From contig CAMIMK010000048.1 of NCBI GenBank assembly GCA_946221765.1, positions 1-14,030 on the forward strand: DNA of 14,030 bases, written 5' to 3'. Numbering within the stretch: the stretch's first letter is position 1; every line of letters starts with the position of its first letter. Positions 6,195 to 13,196 of this stretch are shown in pieces. The notes below the pieces were generated by a model. The model searched no databases. It had not been told where the DNA came from and worked only from the letters and a program-made list of their open reading frames with translations. The position numbers were made by a program, and so were the translations under genes. The stretch is from an uncultured Rhodovulum sp. (GTDB taxonomy: Bacteria > Pseudomonadota > Alphaproteobacteria > Rhodobacterales > Rhodobacteraceae).

Positions 6195-6818
6195 ATGATG
6201 TCGGCTTTCGGCTGGGCCGCGCTGGCCCTTCTCTTCGGCTATCTGGCACTGTTCCTCTGGGGGACCACGGCGGCGACGCGGGCGGCGGGCAGGCCGGTCT
6301 GGCTGTTCGGGCAGGCAAGGGGACGCGAGCGGCTGGCCGCCTTGGGGTTTCGTGCGGCCTTCGTGCTTGCCTTCTTCGGGCCGCTTCTCTGGCTGGCATG
6401 GCCTGCGCTGCACAAGGCCGATCCGCTCTGGACCGAAGGCCGGACGGTTGCCGCCGGGTTGATCGGTGTCTTCCTCGCGGGCGTGGGGGCGATGGTCGCC
6501 TTTGCGGCACAGATGTCGATGGGCGCCTCCTGGCGGGTGGGGGTCGTGCCCGGCGCGACGGGCGCCCTCGTCACGGGCGGGCTCTACCGCTACAGCCGGA
6601 ACCCCACCTTCGTGGGGCAGTTCGCCTTGCTGGCCGGTGTCGCGCTCGCGGTGTCATCGCTGCCCACTGTCGTCGCGCCGCTCGTCTTCCTGTGGTCGGC
6701 TGTCACACAGGTGCGCACGGAGGAGACGGCCCTGCGGGCGGCACTCGGGGCGGACTACGACCGCTACACCGCCGCCGTGCCGCGCTGGATCGGGCTGCGC
6801 CAGGGAACCGCTCCATGA
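6195..6818 (+). CDS. ICMT/PEMT-type membrane methyltransferase
   Basis: This is a 207-residue integral membrane protein with hydrophobic segments at about 5-24, 50-70, 86-107 and 140-171. The C-terminal half has the shared ICMT/phospholipid-methyltransferase signature: GGLYRYSRNPTFVGQF (128-143), then EETALRAALGADYDRY (176-191) and the closing VPRWIG. These enzymes use S-adenosylmethionine to methylate membrane lipids or a carboxyl group; the substrate in bacteria is usually unknown. It starts four bases after the ATPase stop, with GAGGCG upstream, and its TGA overlaps the lspA start (ATGA). Its place between an efflux pump and the lipoprotein peptidase suggests a role in envelope modification under metal stress. 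That role is inferred. Confidence 0.82.
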   Translation: MMSAFGWAALALLFGYLALFLWGTTAATRAAGRPVWLFGQARGRERLAALGFRAAFVLAFFGPLLWLAWPALHKADPLWTEGRTVAAGLIGVFLAGVGAMVAFAAQMSMGASWRVGVVPGATGALVTGGLYRYSRNPTFVGQFALLAGVALAVSSLPTVVAPLVFLWSAVTQVRTEETALRAALGADYDRYTAAVPRWIGLRQGTAP

Positions 6819-7294
6819 CCCGACCTGCGATTGTGGTGCTGGCCACGGTTCTGCTCGACCAGACCACCAAGGCGGCCGCGCTCTCCGGCCTGGTGCCCGG
6901 CCAGCCCGTTGCCATTCTTCCCGGTCTCGACCTGACGCTCGGTTTCAACGAAGGCGCGAGCTTCGGCCTCCTGTCCGGTCCGATGTCCGGTCGGCCGCTG
7001 CTGATGGCCGCCGTGACCGCCGGGCTGACGCTGGTGTTCGCCGTGATGGCCCTGCGCGCGCGCCATCCGGTCGAGCGCACGGGGTTCGCCCTGATCGTCG
7101 GCGGGGCGATTGGCAACATCATCGACCGGCTGCGGCAGGGTGCGGTGACGGACTTCCTCGACGTCTTCTGGCAGGACTGGCACTGGCCGACGTTCAACGT
7201 CGCGGACATGGCGATCACCTTGGGAGCGGCCTGCCTCCTCGCGTCGTCCCTGCCACAGCGCCGCCGCAAGGAGCCCGTTCGTGACCAAGGCTGA
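6815..7294 (+). CDS. lspA: Lipoprotein signal peptidase (signal peptidase II)
   Basis: This 159-residue inner-membrane aspartyl protease cleaves signal peptides of prolipoproteins. All family blocks are present: DQTTKA (15-20), FNEGASFGLL (44-53), GGAIGNIIDRLRQGAVTDF (96-114) with catalytic Asp104, and FNVADMAI (127-134) with catalytic Asp131. Four membrane helices are evident. Its ATG overlaps the methyltransferase stop, and its 3' end overlaps the dsbB-like gene by 14 bases. A second lspA linked to metal ATPases is known from lead- and cadmium-resistance loci (pbr-type operons), so this is probably an accessory paralogue. A housekeeping copy would be expected elsewhere in the genome. Confidence 0.93.
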   Translation: MTRPAIVVLATVLLDQTTKAAALSGLVPGQPVAILPGLDLTLGFNEGASFGLLSGPMSGRPLLMAAVTAGLTLVFAVMALRARHPVERTGFALIVGGAIGNIIDRLRQGAVTDFLDVFWQDWHWPTFNVADMAITLGAACLLASSLPQRRRKEPVRDQG

Positions 7295-7718
7295 CGCTGA
7301 CACCCCGCCCCGGGACGACCTTGCGGTGACGACTGCGTTCGTGATCGCTCTTGCCGCCACCCTCGGGGCTCTCTTCATCGGCGAGGTGCTGGGGCAGATG
7401 CCCTGCACCCTGTGCTGGTACCAGCGTATCGCCATGTTCCCGCTGGTCCCGATCCTTGGCCTGTCGATCTGGCGGGGCGACCGCCTGGCGCGGGTCTATG
7501 CCCTGCCGTTCGGAATCGCCGGGCTGGCGCTCGCGGCCTGGCATTCCGGACTTTATGCGGGGCTCCTGCCTGCTCCGGTCGTTCCCTGCACCGAGAACGG
7601 CCCTTCCTGCTCGGGCCCGGCGCAGGTGATCCTGGGATTGCCCATTCCTTACCTTTCGCTGGCGGCCTTTGCCGCCATCCTTGCCTGTCTGATCCTTCCA
7701 AGGGGGACCCGCGCATGA
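7281..7718 (+). CDS. DsbB/BdbC-like disulfide oxidoreductase
   Basis: This 145-residue membrane protein regenerates oxidised DsbA-type partners and passes electrons to quinone. Four hydrophobic segments are visible. The first redox pair lies in PCTLCWYQR (Cys42, Cys45), exactly the BdbC/DsbB motif, and the second in the long periplasmic loop (Cys103, Cys110). The start is GTG at 7281, chosen because AAGGAG stands eight bases upstream; it overlaps lspA by 14 bases. The stop overlaps the next gene's ATG (ATGA), giving a coupled oxidase-thioredoxin pair. It probably serves the adjacent DsbA-like protein specifically. The short length favours BdbC-type over classical DsbB. Confidence 0.92.
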   Translation: MTKADADTPPRDDLAVTTAFVIALAATLGALFIGEVLGQMPCTLCWYQRIAMFPLVPILGLSIWRGDRLARVYALPFGIAGLALAAWHSGLYAGLLPAPVVPCTENGPSCSGPAQVILGLPIPYLSLAAFAAILACLILPRGTRA

Positions 7719-8374
7719 ATCGCCGCACTGTCTTGATCGGGGCCTCAGCCCTTGGGCTCGTCGCTTTCGGGGGCGGCGCCTTTGTCGTGAACACCCGGCG
7801 TCAGGCAGACGCCGATGCCCGCGCCGCCGCTGCGCCGCCCGTGGACGCAGCACTCCTCGACCGCCCCTACTCGCCCAGCTTCGGCCCGGCCGATGCGCCC
7901 GTCACGCTGGTCGAGTTCTTCGACCCCTCCTGCGAGGCCTGCCGGGCGTACCATCCGGTCATCAAGGAGATCCTCCGGCTGTTCCCGGATCAGGTCCGCG
8001 TTGTGCTGCGCTATACCCTGTTCCACGAAGGGTCGGACGAGGCTGCCCGGATCCTCGAGGCGGCGCGGATGCAGGGCAAGTTCGAACCGGTGCTTGACGC
8101 CCTGTTCGAAGAGCAGCCGGGCTGGGCGGTCCACGGGGCGCCCGAGATGGACGTGGCCTGGGAGATCGCCGGGAATGCGGGCCTCGATCTGGACCGGGCC
8201 GAGACGGACAAGCTCTTTCCCGGCATCACCGGAACGATCAACCAGGACATGGCGGATGTCGAAGCCCTGGACATCCGGCAGACGCCGACCTTTTTCCTGA
8301 ACGGCAAACGGCTGGAGAACTTCAGCGCGGAAAGCCTGATCGCCGATGTGCGCTTCGCCGTCGAGAACGCCTGA
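7715..8374 (+). CDS. DsbA/BdbD-like periplasmic thiol-disulfide oxidoreductase
   Basis: This 219-residue protein starts NRRTVLIGASALGLVAFGGG, a Tat-like twin-arginine signal or membrane anchor. A thioredoxin-fold DsbA domain follows: VTLVEFFDPSCEACRAYHP has the redox pair Cys73-Glu-Ala-Cys76. A helical insertion covers about 95-190, and the cis-proline motif QTPTFFLNGK comes near 192-201. The family introduces disulfides into exported proteins. Its ATG overlaps the stop of the DsbB/BdbC-like gene, forming a dedicated redox couple and closing the five-gene operon. Likely clients are the cysteine-rich copper proteins encoded downstream (SCO, DUF411), which is an inference from neighbourhood. 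The CEAC active site differs from CPHC of DsbA. Confidence 0.9.
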   Translation: MNRRTVLIGASALGLVAFGGGAFVVNTRRQADADARAAAAPPVDAALLDRPYSPSFGPADAPVTLVEFFDPSCEACRAYHPVIKEILRLFPDQVRVVLRYTLFHEGSDEAARILEAARMQGKFEPVLDALFEEQPGWAVHGAPEMDVAWEIAGNAGLDLDRAETDKLFPGITGTINQDMADVEALDIRQTPTFFLNGKRLENFSAESLIADVRFAVENA

Positions 8375-8387
8375 CGCCGCCGTCAGG
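8370..8387. terminator. Hairpin shared by two convergent genes
   Basis: CCTGACG (8370-8376) and CGTCAGG (8381-8387) form a perfect 7-bp stem with a four-base loop. The hairpin contains the stop codons of both the DsbA-like gene (TGA 8372-8374) and mntR (TGA on the minus strand, 8383-8385). There is no T-run on either side, so it is a weak candidate for a bidirectional terminator or RNA-end stabiliser. Confidence 0.5.
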
Positions 8388-8835
8388 ACTTGCTGGCGAA
8401 GGCCGCGAAGAGGGCCAGCGTGCGCGCGCTGACGTGATGCTCGATCCCCTCGGCGTCGCGCTCGGCGGTTTCGGGGTCGAGGCCCAGGCTCAGCAGGAAC
8501 CGCAGCACGATCTCGTGCCGCCGACGGCACTCCCGGGCCAGCGCGCGGCCCTCGTCGGTGAGGAACACGGACCGATACCGCGCCCGGGTGATCAGGCCCT
8601 CCCGGGCCAGACGGTCGAGCGTCTTGGTCACCGTCGGGACCCGGACGCCAAGCCGCGCGGCGATATCCACCGGCCGCGCCTCGCCGTGGTCGTGGATCAG
8701 TTCGGCGATCAGTTCGACATAGTCCTCGGCAAGCTCGCGGCTGCGCGCCGCGCGCACGCCCTGGAACGCCTCGGCCCGCAGGTCGGCGGCTCGGTCATCG
8801 GTGCCCATGCGGTTCTTCGGATCGATCCCTGTCAT
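8383..8835 (-). CDS. mntR: DtxR-family manganese-responsive regulator
   Basis: This 150-residue cytoplasmic metalloregulator has the proteobacterial MntR pattern: RELAEDYVELIAELI, then a helix-turn-helix with ARPVDIAARLGVRVPTVTKTLDRLAREGLI (about 53-82, abbreviated), VFLTDEGRALA, a metal-binding helix RECRRRHEIVLRFL, and DAEGIEHHVSARTL near 127-140. There is no FeoA/SH3 domain, as usual for the short MntR type. With Mn2+ it represses uptake genes, here the divergent mntH. The start at 8835 has only a weak ribosome site; the ATG nine codons further in is an alternative. It ends tail to tail with the DsbA-like gene, their stop codons within one hairpin. Confidence 0.92.
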   Translation of the reverse strand: MTGIDPKNRMGTDDRAADLRAEAFQGVRAARSRELAEDYVELIAELIHDHGEARPVDIAARLGVRVPTVTKTLDRLAREGLITRARYRSVFLTDEGRALARECRRRHEIVLRFLLSLGLDPETAERDAEGIEHHVSARTLALFAAFASKS

Positions 8836-8859
8836 CGCAGAAGCATCGCACGGGACGGA

Positions 8860-8903
8860 TTGACAAGTAAAGCCATGGGGAGAATTGTTAGCACCATCTA
8901 ACA
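8860..8903 (+). promoter_or_regulatory. mntH promoter with MntR-type palindromic operator
   Basis: TGTTAG (8886-8891) and CTAACA (8898-8903) form a perfect palindrome with a six-base centre, in the intergenic region between mntR and mntH. A consensus -35 TTGACA (8860-8865) places the -10 element 17 bases on, at about 8883-8888, so the palindrome covers it. That geometry fits repression of mntH, and possibly of mntR, by Mn-loaded MntR. Confidence 0.7.
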
Positions 8904-8949
8904 TATTGCGCCCGGCCTTTGCGGACGCGTCCTTCTGGGGCTTCCATCC

Positions 8950-10272
8950 ATGCCGATCCATGCCTGGCGTACCGACAGCACCACGCCGTCCCTGTCCGAA
9001 GTGTTCCGTTCGATCGCAGTGCCGCGCGGCGCGTCGCCCTTCCGCCGGTTCCTTGCCTTCATCGGACCGGGCTACCTCGTCGCGGTCGGCTACATGGACC
9101 CCGGGAACTGGGCCACCTCGCTCGCCGGGGGGGCGGCCTTCGGCTACACGCTGCTCTTCGTTGCGCTGTTGTCGAACATCATGGCGATCCTTCTGCAATC
9201 GCTCTGCGCGCGGCTCGCCATCGCCTCGGGCCGCGACCTGGCGCAGGCTTGCCGGGATGCCTTTCCGCGCTGGGTGTCGGTGCCGCTCTGGCTGTTTGCC
9301 GAAGCGGCGATCATCGCCACCGACCTCGCGGAGGTGATCGGCACGGCCATCGGCCTGAACCTTCTGTTCGGCATCCCGCTCGAGATCGGCATCTTCATCA
9401 CCGCGGCCGACGTGTTCCTGATCCTCTGGCTGCAGAACAAGGGATTTCGGTGGATCGAGGCCTTCATCATCGCACTTCTGGCGGTGATCGCGGCCTGTTT
9501 CTTCGTGCAGATCGCGATGGCCGACCCCGACTGGGGCGCGGTGATCGCGGGCTTTGCGCCCTCGACCGAGATCGTGACCAATCCGCAGATGCTTTACATC
9601 GCGCTCGGCATCATCGGCGCGACCGTGATGCCGCACAACCTGTACCTCCATTCCGGGATCGTGCAGACCCGGGCCTTCGGACAGGATCCGGGCGGCAAGC
9701 GCGAGGCGCTGCGGCTTGCGACCTGGGATTCGACCATCGCGCTGATGCTGGCGCTTCTGGTCAACTCGTCGATCCTGATCCTCGCCGCCGCGACGTTCCA
9801 CGCCAGCGGCACAACCGAAATCGTCGAGATCGATCAGGCGCATGCGTTGCTTTCGCCGCTGCTTGGCAGCGCCATCGCCCCGACCCTGTTCGGCATTGCG
9901 CTTCTGTGCTGTGGGCTGAACGCGACCGTGACAGCCACGATGTCAGGGCAGATCGTGATGGAAGGGTTCATCGCCTTCCGCATCAGCCCGGTGTTGCGGC
10001 GGCTGATCACCCGGCTGATCGCCATTGTCCCGGCGATGGCCGTGATCCTGCTTTACGGCAGCGAGGAGACCGGCCAGCTCCTGATCCTGAGCCAGGTCGT
10101 GCTGTCCTTCCAGCTTCCCTTCGCCATCGTGCCGCTGGTGATGTTCACGGCAAGCCGGGCCAAGATGGGCGATCTGGTGGCCCCCCGCTGGCTTACCGCG
10201 CTCTGCGCGCTGATCGCGGTCACGATCATCGTGCTGAACATCAATCTGCTGGCGACGGTTCTGCTCGGCTGA
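8950..10272 (+). CDS. mntH: Nramp-family Mn2+ (divalent metal) importer
   Basis: This 440-residue inner-membrane, proton-coupled transporter has about eleven hydrophobic segments. The family signature FIGPGYLVAVGYMDPGNWATS places the metal-binding DPGN at 50-53, and the second metal site GATVMPHNLYLHS is near 223-235, with Met227 the ligand that favours transition metals. Length is typical for Nramp. A weak GGGG stands upstream of the ATG. It is divergent from mntR and likely repressed by it. In the island it imports Mn2+, which counteracts oxidative and cadmium stress, while the nearby ATPase exports toxic cations. The next gene begins 89 bases later, behind a separate promoter candidate. 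Confidence 0.95.
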   Translation: MPIHAWRTDSTTPSLSEVFRSIAVPRGASPFRRFLAFIGPGYLVAVGYMDPGNWATSLAGGAAFGYTLLFVALLSNIMAILLQSLCARLAIASGRDLAQACRDAFPRWVSVPLWLFAEAAIIATDLAEVIGTAIGLNLLFGIPLEIGIFITAADVFLILWLQNKGFRWIEAFIIALLAVIAACFFVQIAMADPDWGAVIAGFAPSTEIVTNPQMLYIALGIIGATVMPHNLYLHSGIVQTRAFGQDPGGKREALRLATWDSTIALMLALLVNSSILILAAATFHASGTTEIVEIDQAHALLSPLLGSAIAPTLFGIALLCCGLNATVTATMSGQIVMEGFIAFRISPVLRRLITRLIAIVPAMAVILLYGSEETGQLLILSQVVLSFQLPFAIVPLVMFTASRAKMGDLVAPRWLTALCALIAVTIIVLNINLLATVLLG

Positions 10273-10306
10273 CGCCTCATCTTTCCGTGACACCGGGCTT
10301 TTTCGC

Positions 10307-10337
10307 TTGAACCTCAAGCCGCTGGAGGGTTCAGGCA
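10307..10337 (+). promoter_or_regulatory. Candidate MerR-family (CueR/SoxR-like) promoter for the copper operon
   Basis: Upstream of the first SCO gene, TTGAACCTCAAGCCGCTGGA (10307-10326) followed by GGGTTCA aligns base for base in length with CueR-type copA promoters and also resembles SoxR boxes. CCTCAAG and CTGGAGG form a 7-bp dyad with one mismatch around CCG. With a -35 at TTGAAC, the -10 expected after 19-20 bp (CAGGCA/AGGCAC) is poor, so the call is tentative. The regulator would not be encoded in this window unless the CadR-like protein cross-acts. Confidence 0.45.
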
Positions 10338-10361
10338 CGCCGCATCATAGACAGGGACCGC

Positions 10362-10955
10362 ATGAGACTGACAACATTCCAGAAAGCCCTTTGGGCAGCC
10401 GCGGGCCTGGCCTGTCTGGCCTATGGAACCTGGGTTCTGGTGGCCGATCCGGCAACCCCGCCCCGGGCCGAGGCCGCGTTTCGCCCGGTGTTCTCGTTGC
10501 CCGACGCCGAGGGCCGGATCCGCACCGAGGCGGACTTCGCGGGAAAGCACCTTCTGGTGTTCTTCGGCTTCACGAGTTGTCCGGACGTGTGCCCCACCAC
10601 GCTGTCCGAAGTCGCGCAGGTCATGGATGACCTCGGACCGGACGCCGACAAGGTGCAACCGATCTTCATCTCCGTCGATCCCGCCCGCGACCGCCGTCTG
10701 GGGCTTGCCGCCTACACATCCGCCTTCCACCCGGCGATCCTGGGCCTCGCCGGTGGCGAGGTGCAGACGCGCGCCGCCGCGGAGAGCTTCCACATCTACT
10801 TCGAACGCCAGGACGACGCGGCCGCGCCGGATGGCTACACCATGTCGCACAGCCCGGCGCTCTACCTGATCGGGCCCGATGGCGACTGGCTGCGCCAGTT
10901 CGCCTACGGCACGCCCGCCAGTGACATCCTGAATGACCTTCGCTCCAGACTGTGA
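10362..10955 (+). CDS. SCO1/SenC/PrrC-type copper thioredoxin-fold protein (copy 1)
   Basis: This 197-residue protein is anchored by an N-terminal hydrophobic helix (about 8-27), leaving a periplasmic thioredoxin-like domain. The copper-binding set is complete: CPDVC (Cys73, Cys77) in FFGFTSCPDVCPTTLSEV and His163 in YTMSHSPALYLI. SCO proteins deliver copper to, or reduce the thiols of, the CuA centre of cytochrome c oxidase, and some protect against oxidative stress. It opens a five-gene unit: the PCu(A)C gene follows six bases after its stop. No oxidase gene is in view, so whether it serves oxidase assembly or copper tolerance is open. Confidence 0.93.
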   Translation: MRLTTFQKALWAAAGLACLAYGTWVLVADPATPPRAEAAFRPVFSLPDAEGRIRTEADFAGKHLLVFFGFTSCPDVCPTTLSEVAQVMDDLGPDADKVQPIFISVDPARDRRLGLAAYTSAFHPAILGLAGGEVQTRAAAESFHIYFERQDDAAAPDGYTMSHSPALYLIGPDGDWLRQFAYGTPASDILNDLRSRL

Positions 10956-10961
10956 GGCTCC

Positions 10962-11435
10962 ATGAGAACCCCCATCCTTGCCGCCCTTCTGTCCCTTGTC
11001 GGCCTGCCGGCCCTGGCCTGCGAAACCTTCACCATCGGAAATCTGATGATCGAGCACGCATGGTCCCGCGCGACGATCGGCGCCGACCGCCCCGGCGTGC
11101 TCTATGTCGAGATCACCAACACAGGCAGCGTCGATGACGCGCTGATCGGCATCGCGACGCCCGTCGCGGGAATGCCGATGCTGCACGAAACCGTCGTGAT
11201 GGACGGCGTCGCCTCGATGCCGCACGCCATGTCGGTTCCGGTTCCGGCGGGACAGACGGTGGCGCTGGCGCCCGGGGGCTATCACGGAATGCTGATGGGC
11301 CTGACCACCACCCTGAAGGAAGGCGAGGGCTTCCCTGTGACATTGACCTTCCGCGACGCGGGCGAGGTGACGGTGCCGGTCGAGGTCCTGTCCATGCGTG
11401 CGGAGGGGCCGGATTGCGAACACGCAGGGCAGTGA
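10962..11435 (+). CDS. PCu(A)C-type periplasmic copper chaperone
   Basis: This 157-residue exported protein has a Sec signal (1-19, cleavage after ALA), leaving Cys20 as the mature first residue. The Cu(I) motif H-X10-M-X21-H-X-M is exact: His75, Met86, His108 and Met110, within a cupredoxin-like beta domain (LYVEITNTGS; PVPAGQTVALAPGGYHGMLM). The family hands Cu(I) to SCO proteins and to CuA of cytochrome c oxidase, fitting its position between two SCO genes. The ATG follows GAGGC. Its 3' end overlaps the next SCO gene by 22 bases. A short acidic tail with Cys152 and His154 could be an added metal site, though this is speculative. Confidence 0.94.
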   Translation: MRTPILAALLSLVGLPALACETFTIGNLMIEHAWSRATIGADRPGVLYVEITNTGSVDDALIGIATPVAGMPMLHETVVMDGVASMPHAMSVPVPAGQTVALAPGGYHGMLMGLTTTLKEGEGFPVTLTFRDAGEVTVPVEVLSMRAEGPDCEHAGQ

Positions 11436-12016
11436 TCCTCGGCCTCGGCGGGGTGGCGGGGGCGCTGGCTTTCACGCTCGGCCTCGGGGCATGGCGCAGC
11501 CGCGGCACCGCGCCTGCCACAGACCCACGTCTGCCTTTGCCGATCGCCGAAATGGACTTCACGCTGACCGACCAGCGCGGCGCAACCGTCCGGCCGTCCG
11601 ACTGGATCGGGCGCCCGACCATGATCTTCTTCGGCTTTACCTTCTGTCCCGACGTCTGTCCGACCACGCTCAGCGACATCTCGGGCTGGCTCGAGGATCT
11701 CGGTCCCGAGGCTGACCGCCTGAACGTCACCCTGATCTCGGTGGACCCTGAACGCGACACGCCGGCGGTCCTGTCCGACTACCTCGCGAATTTCGATCCG
11801 CGCATCACCGGCCTGACGGGCCCGCTGGCCGAGGTCGAACGCGCCGCCGCGGGATTTCGCGCGTGGTTCGAGAAGGTGCCGCGCGATGGCGATTATACGG
11901 TCAACCATACAGCCGGGGTGTTCCTGTTCCACCCGGACGGGCGCTTTGCCAGCATCATTGATTATCACGAAGACCGGCGTTTCGCCGTTCCGAAGATCCG
12001 CCGAACCCTCAGCTGA
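11414..12016 (+). CDS. SCO1/SenC-type copper protein (copy 2)
   Basis: This 200-residue protein has an N-terminal anchor or signal (RRAVILGLGGVAGALAFTLG, 4-23) and a SCO thioredoxin domain: FFGFTFCPDVCPTTLSD with Cys78 and Cys82, ISVDPERDTP, and His165 in YTVNHTAGVFLFHPDG. The best start is TTG at 11414, with GGAGGGG seven bases upstream; GTG at 11432 would remove most of the basic N-terminus. It overlaps the PCu(A)C gene by 22 bases. It is clearly diverged from the first SCO copy rather than a recent duplicate (only motifs are shared), so the two probably split roles, such as metallation and thiol reduction. Confidence 0.92.
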   Translation: MRTRRAVILGLGGVAGALAFTLGLGAWRSRGTAPATDPRLPLPIAEMDFTLTDQRGATVRPSDWIGRPTMIFFGFTFCPDVCPTTLSDISGWLEDLGPEADRLNVTLISVDPERDTPAVLSDYLANFDPRITGLTGPLAEVERAAAGFRAWFEKVPRDGDYTVNHTAGVFLFHPDGRFASIIDYHEDRRFAVPKIRRTLS

Positions 12017-12032
12017 AAGGTCATTCTGCCAG

Positions 12033-13196
12033 ATGATCCGCTCTGCCCTCATGGTCCTTGCCGCCGCCTCTCTCGTGCCCTTGCGGGTTGTTGCCGACCC
12101 GCCGACCGCGCACGGTCCAGCCGTGATCGATGTGACGATCGCCTCAGGCGACACGCTCGACAGCGTGCTTGACCGCGCAGGTGTCCCCGCGGGCCTCCGG
12201 GCCGAGGCCGCCCTGGCGCTTGCGGGGGTCTACGACCTGACCGACCTGCGACCCGGTCATCGCGTCGAATGGACGGCCGCATCGGGCGATCCGACCAGCC
12301 TGACGCGCCTGTCGCTTTTCGTGGAAGATGGCGTCGAGATTGCATTGACGTTCAATGGCCAGGTGACAGCCGAGCGCCTTGATCCTCCGATCCGTGAGAC
12401 GGACCGGCGGGAAACGCTGGTGCTTGACGGCACGCTTTACGAAGCCCTCGTCGCGCGCAACGCGCCGGAGCGCTTCGCCGTGGACCTGACTGCGCTCCTC
12501 GCGGGCCAGGTCGATTTCCGGCGCGATCTGCAGGGCGGCGAGACCTTCGCGCTGGTCTGGCAGGAAGACCAGCTTCCTGACGGCAGCATCGCGGGCGAGC
12601 CTCGGCTGAACTATGCGCGGCTGGAACTTGCAGACCGGGTGCTTGAGCTCGTCGCCACCGAAGCCGCAGGACCCGTCATCGTGTTCGAGGACGGGGAAGC
12701 CGTCCAGCGGTCTGCCGCGCCGATCCTCGGTGCCCGGCTGTCGTCTGTCTTCGGGCGACGCAACCATCCTGTTCTCGGGGGCGTGCGGATGCACACCGGG
12801 ATCGACTATGCCGCTCCGGTCGGAACCGAGGTCTCGGCCACCGGCGCCGGGCGTGTGGTCTTTGCCGGTACGATCCGAGGTTAGGGTCTGACCATCGACA
12901 TCGATCACGGCGGCGGGGTTGTGACGCGCTATGCCCATCTGTCCGAGATTGCCGAGGATGTTCGGGAAGGCACCCGGGTCAAGGCCGGTGACAGCATCGG
13001 TGCCGTTGGCGCGACGGGCCTCGTAAGTGGCCCGAACCTGCACTACGAGGTCCGCGTTGACGGTCGGCCGGTCGATCCGACAGACCGGGACGCCCTGCCG
13101 GAACAAGAGATTGCCTCGTCCGAGGATCTTGATGCGCTGACGACATGGCGCCGCGAGACGGGCTTTGAAGCTTTGGCAGTAGGAGATCGGGGATGA
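12033..13196 (+). pseudogene. M23-family metallopeptidase gene interrupted by one in-frame amber codon
   Basis: The protein has a signal peptide (1-21), a LysM/OapA-like segment (SGDTLDSVLDRAGV, LRPGHRVEW), a central beta domain and a C-terminal LytM/M23 domain. The domain begins SSVFGRRNHPVLGGVRMHTGID (His254, Asp258, shown abbreviated). At codon 284 (12882-12884) a TAG stands where the family has Tyr in G-Y-G. The same frame continues unbroken with LTIDIDHGGGVVTRYAHLSE (His302) and GPNLHYEV (His337) to TGA at 13196. A single base change (TAC or TAT to TAG) explains it. The truncated product would lack the HxH zinc and catalytic residues and be inactive. Alternatives are a sequencing error or suppression. 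M23 enzymes cut peptidoglycan cross-bridges; copper-operon linkage is unexplained. Confidence 0.85.

Noticed and set aside
8836..9843. A long minus-strand open frame extending upstream of mntR
   Set aside because: It is antisense to mntH and crosses the palindromic control region. It is low-complexity, rich in Arg, Asp and His, and has no family motif.
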